Shown here in pieces: positions 59,701 through 64,000 of a stretch of DNA of 64,000 nucleotides. How positions within the stretch are numbered: position 1 is the first letter of the stretch; the number at the start of each line of letters is the position of its first letter. The translations under genes were made by a program, and so were the position numbers. The notes under the pieces are model-generated. The model saw only the letters and a list, made by a program, of their open reading frames with translations. It searched no databases and was not told where the DNA came from. Location of the stretch: the NCBI RefSeq assembly GCF_020497125.1, contig NC_059082.1:62326948-62390947 (forward strand), given 5' to 3'. This DNA comes from Mauremys mutica (Eukaryota; Chordata; Testudines; Geoemydidae).

Positions 59701-62458
59701 CTTGAGCTGAATATTGATATTGTGAGTACTTACTCAAACCAACTGCAAAACCTTTAGTAAAACATGAATTAAAACAACTAACTAAAGTTATTTAAAGTAT
59801 TATTTGCATGTGATTGATGCCTCTGCTTTCTTTTCAAAATTCAATGTTCTTATAGGATCACCTTTCCTACTTTTGCAACAAGTACCAGATTTTGCTAGTG
59901 AATCCTTGAACAGGAAATGGAAATCAATGTGTTTCTTTCTTTAGCATGTTTCTTATACGGTTAGACAAAATTTGTACCCTGGAATAACAGATTGGCAGGA
60001 GAAGTCTGTGTGCGGGGGAGAGATCAAAGATAAGAAGATACATGTCTGCAAACCAAAAGCAGTTGACAGGTCTGAAGAACTATCCGCATCATTTGGCAAC
60101 ATCTTGGAATAGAGAAGCAGCAACAACTGCTAGATGAGCATGGACAGATGTATAAAGCAGTAGCCACCAGCTGGAAATCAGACAACTCATCCTTAGTTTA
60201 TTTTTCAGTGGTCAAAAACAAAATCCTTGTATGACTTATTCCTAGCATTTAAAGTTTGAAAAGATATTTTCACCCAATTACCTGTGAGCAAATGCCCCAA
60301 AAGAGCAGAGAAAAAAAGGATCCAAATGAAAATAAATCAGGGGTGACTCATGCACACCTCCATTTTTACCGTCACTTCTTCTGTTATATTTTTCAGTACC
60401 TGCTGATTTGTCTGCCTGACAGATGAAGTCTCTCTATCTTCATTCCTGTCATCTAATGTGTAGCGATGGATCAAATTGCTCCAGATATCTTAAAATACAG
60501 CTGCTGCAGATTTTTTACTGTCCTGATCCCAGCATGTCTTTTGAATGATTTTGCACAATTTAATACTGACAAATAAATGACACTTTGTAAAACACTGGGG
60601 AACTCTGCACTAGCAATTGGCCAGAACCACAAAAGTGTGGAGTATTCCTCATTTATTTCTCTTCTGACAGTGCCTGGATCCCACCAATCCAAGATTAGGA
60701 CTTCATTTTGCTAGGAATTGTATGCGCAAATAACGAAAATATGGTCCCCTGTTCAAATGACCTGACAATCTATGCAACAAGAGACAATGGTTAGGTACAA
60801 CACACAGGGGGAGGAACATAGTGTGACAATGAGTTAATTATGGGTAGCATGATAAAAAGTGATCCCAGCACGCCAGCTGCAGTCAGTGTTTTGCACAGCC
60901 GAGGTAAGTTTTAAAGAAGGATCCGAAGGAGGGCAATGTGATCGTTTGCAGGTAATTACAGGGCCAGTATTGTTGACTTTTTCCACTTTTATTTTCTATA
61001 AGGCATATAGTGGCTTCTCTCTTACATGGAAGTGTGCATGTGAGGACATCATAAGATCTCCTGGTATAATAGAAGAAGCGTGCACAAGCTTCTTGGTATG
61101 CTTTTTATAAGTAGCAGGAACTGCCAACTAAAAAGTATAGGTTACGGTGTTGAGGGGTCTTCAGCTTTTGAAATAAAACCAAATACAGTAAATGCTGGAA
61201 AATGTGCCATACATACCTCGCTACTTATCATGCAGTTTAACAATATGCAGCTGGTATGGGAATGCTGACCTTAAACACAAAGGAAACCAGAGTCACATCC
61301 ACAGGTAGAATATTAGTGGATCCAGATTGTGATTTTAACACCTCCTATCTTCCTCATCCCTTCCTGCAAAATAAACTATGGGAAGGGTTGGGAACCTGCT
61401 TGTGTCTGTCTGCATTTCTAGTGCCCTATTGCTAGTGCCCAGTTCCAGCATGATGTTTGTGAAAATGATGAAAAAAACCGTAGATAACAGAACTAGCCGA
61501 AGCAGCACTGAGCATCACAACTGCCTCAGTTATAGAGTTTCCAGGCTGCATGACCAACTGGATTGTCTCCAGCTATCAACAGGAAGGGGATGAAGAGAAA
61601 GGACAGTGTGATGAGCACAGACCATGGCTAGCCCACTCCTTCAAGGTTGGGCAATTAGCCTGCTCCTTTCCCATTCTGCAAGTTTGGGGACTTGTAACAT
61701 ATGTTGTTTTAGGGGGTCTGAATAGCATCATAATCCCATCACCTCCAAGTACAAAGACCTTCAAGAAATTCTTGCTGGAGATTGGCAGTTGTTAGTATCC
61801 CAGTGCATTTGGAGGCCACCAAGGGTGGAGTGTTATTTAATGGGACAGTGGCAGCAGAGTACCTCCATGGCAGGATGCAAATCAGAGAACATGCTTGATC
61901 TGCTGGCTCGGCCAGGCAAGCTAACGCTATGGGCACTGATCAGCAGTTACTGTTTTCTGCTGACATCAGCAGTCAAAGGAATGGCCAACAGAATACTGGG
62001 GAAGCCTGATCACTAATATGACCTATCCTTGTACTATTGGCAAATTAATAATTTGACTCATGCAGCCCTACTAAGTAGCAGCCACGGACTAATTTGCAAG
62101 TACTGTCACTCCATCAGTGATTAATGCTGACACATGAGGAGAAGCACAAAGGGCTCTTTCAAGAATGGATCACATTAGCTGAATAAAGACATTTGGCTTT
62201 TATTCTAAACACTATGTGCAGTGCATCAGTTTATTACATTTTTTTTAATTCAAAAGAATTACTCCAAGGAAGGACTGAATCTTTAATATCCCTATTTTTA
62301 AAAAAAATATCCATTTCTATAGGGGAAGGAAGGAGAATCAGGGAGAGACTGCTAATGAAGTAGACTCTGTATAGCCTAGAACTATAGGTGGTTTTGAAAA
62401 CTTGCTCTAAAACATAATTTTGCATCTAGTGTAGACAGTGTGATACCCTTAAAAACAT

Positions 62459-62530
62459 AGGGCAAATACTTGGCCCATTGAAGTCAATGGCAAAATGCCC
62501 ATCAACTTCAGTGGGGCCAGGATTTCACTC
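62459..62530. repeat. imperfect palindrome, aatcctggcccc type
   Basis: The left arm cttggcccattgaagtcaat pairs with the right arm acttcagtggggccagg; gatttcactc extends the right outer arm. This is one of the cleaner copies. Confidence 0.7.
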
Positions 62531-62594
62531 TATCTTTAATTTAAAAAGAAATACTCTTTTGTTTCAGAATACTACAAAGTGCCTATACACAAGC

Positions 62595-63515
62595 TGTGAT
62601 AAATGAAGTGTGTGTGCGTGTGGAGGGGAGGATTGTCCCCTTTTATGAACACCCAGCCAGCCAGTTAGCTGTAAACTCCGTCTTGATGTCTGTTCTCTGC
62701 TTGCTTTACCTGTAAAGAGTTAACAAGCTCACAGGTAAAAGAAAAGGAGTGGACACCTGACCAAAGGAGCCAATGGGAAGGCTAGAACTTTTAAATTTGG
62801 GGGGAAAAAATGTTCCCTTTTTCTGTTGTTCTCCGGAGAAGGAGACAAGGAGCAGCATGCTGTGTAAGGTTTGAACCAGGTATGAAAATTCATCTTCCAT
62901 ACCTAGAAGAAATTATTTGGATAGGGAATGTTTAGTTAGACACAATCAGGTTTATTTTTTATTTTGGCTTGTGGATCTCCTCTGTGCTATCCCCTGATGT
63001 TTTTGTTTGCTTGTAACCTTTAAGTTGAACCCCAAAGAAAGCTAGTTTGGGTGCTTACTTTTTGGAATGGTTCCTTTAAAATCTAGCAAAAGCCTAAGTT
63101 CCAGATGTATTTTTTTTCCTTGTTGTTTTTAATAAAATTTACCTTTTTTAAGAACAGGATTGGATTTTTGGTGTCCTAAGAGGTTTGTGCATGTTGTTTG
63201 ATTAGCTGATGGCAGCTAATTTCCTTTGTTTTCTTTCTCAGCTCTTCCCCGGGTGGGGGGGGAGGGAGGGATGGAGGGCTTGAGGGTACCCCACAGGGAG
63301 GAATTCCCAAGTGTTCCTTCCTGGGTCCAAGGGTGGTTTTTATTTGGTTTTTTTAGTGCGCGTTTTTGGGTAGTGGCAGTGTTTACCAAGCCAAGGTCAG
63401 AGGAAAAATTGTAACCTTGGGAGTTTAATACAAGCCTGGAGTATTACTTTTTAGAATCCTTGCTGGCCCCTACATTCTGCACTCTGAGTGACAGGGTGGG
63501 GATTCAGCTTTGACA
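62595..63515 (+). mobile_element. solo LTR, 921 bp
   Basis: It begins TGTGATAAAT and ends TTTGACA. The target duplication CAAGC is exact (62590-62594 and 63516-63520). The AATAAA signal is at 63131-63136. The block acctgtaaagagttaac followed by acacctgaccaaaggag also occurs in diverged form in the young LTR at 31701, so the families are related. The left-edge fragment at 1-443 is a second copy of this LTR. Confidence 0.88.
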
Positions 63516-64000
63516 CAAGCTCTGAGCACCTCTTTAAAACTACAATCAAAACACACAGTTCAGTCAGCTCAGCACTTTTTCCAAGCAGCACCTCAATCAA
63601 ATTTAAGGACAATGTGAAAAACACTAGAAAAACAGCCCTCTATAAAATGGTTGGCTATTTAAATGATCAAATTAAACAAAACAGAGATTTAAGGCTCATT
63701 TGGTCTTAGGTTTCAAAACCCACATATGGGAACTTTGAATCTGGAAGGGTTCTTGATCTGGTTTATATGAAAAAGGAGTGTATATAGAAATCTTAGTCTC
63801 TTAATAAAGTTGATACGAAGTTAACCCTCCTCAGAAATCATTTACCTGGACTAGATTGCTCATCTTTTGGATGCCCAATATTGCTGAGAAATCAATCAAT
63901 AGAGAGCTTTACTGGACATGTAAAATGCCTAGTCTGAAATTAACAGTGATTTCCCTTGAATGTGGAAGTTAGCAGCCATGGATTCACCTGAACAGGATAA
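63516..64000. other. unique sequence, no gene seen
   Basis: AT-rich; nothing recognised. Confidence 0.45.

Larger units (their letters stand above)
54547..62594. other. mostly unique sequence, no gene seen
   Basis: This holds palindromes at 55647 and 62459, a weaker one at about 59005-59110, a MIR-like tail at 56605, an AT-rich repeat-like patch at 58240-58310 (aaagctggtcaaatg), and at about 60870-60960 a stretch (cacagccgaggtaagtttta) that may be an old LINE tail. The 136-codon frame at 55125-55535 ends in a hydrophobic segment but has no recognised domain and is probably chance. Confidence 0.45.

Overview
The window looks like vertebrate nuclear DNA, most probably from a turtle. The grounds are a CR1 LINE with the usual ATTCTATG-type 3' end, a tRNA-derived SINE that shares that CR1 tail, PIF/Harbinger elements of about 0.3, 1.7 and 4.8 kb, hAT-type MITEs with 8-bp target duplications, several TGT...ACA LTRs with 5-bp duplications, and many old MIR/CORE-SINE copies. 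I found no host protein-coding exon, rRNA, functional tRNA gene, CRISPR array or prokaryotic-type operon. It reads as a gene-poor intergenic or intronic stretch. All coding-like sequence I can support belongs to transposable elements, and nearly all of it is broken.

Layout. 1-443: end of an LTR cut by the window edge. 0.4-4.4 kb: unique DNA with palindromic repeats and one long interspersed repeat. 4.4-5.7 kb: antisense solo LTR. 7.0-8.2 kb: decayed non-CR1 LINE on the minus strand. 8.35-8.9 kb: LTR fragment abutting a hAT-like MITE fragment. 9-15.3 kb: unique DNA with MIR copies and palindromes. 15.3-17.0 kb: a 1,700-bp Harbinger element that appears to be a chimera of two families. 17-30.5 kb: mostly unique DNA, with a strong 132-bp hairpin near 18.0 kb. 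30.5-36.5 kb: MIR, then CR1 fragments, the second split by a young 3,958-bp LTR element whose LTRs differ at 2 of 779 positions. 36.5-40.9 kb: unique DNA, a palindrome and a tRNA-derived SINE. 40.9-44.6 kb: Harbinger MITE, hAT MITE, and a hAT-like element split by a 1,223-bp solo LTR. 45.4-51.0 kb: two MIR copies, the second split by an unclassified repeat, which is itself split by a 4,849-bp two-gene Harbinger element. 51-54.5 kb: unique DNA, then a TIR element with a hAT-like segment inside it. 54.5-62.6 kb: unique DNA with palindromes. 62.6-63.5 kb: a complete solo LTR of the same family as the one at the left edge.

How the parts relate. The 4.8-kb Harbinger copy carries a plus-strand Myb/SANT-like gene (two exons whose splice sites still join in frame, but with two early stops and a frameshift) facing a minus-strand DDE transposase remnant that lacks part of the catalytic triad. 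The 1.7-kb copy has lost the Myb gene. The young LTR element has an intact 367-codon composite reading frame but no reverse transcriptase, so it must have been moved by proteins from another element. The most interesting signals are this young composite LTR element, the chimeric Harbinger copy, the three-layer nest at 45.8-51.0 kb whose order can be read from target duplications, and a dispersed family of 70-90 bp imperfect palindromes.
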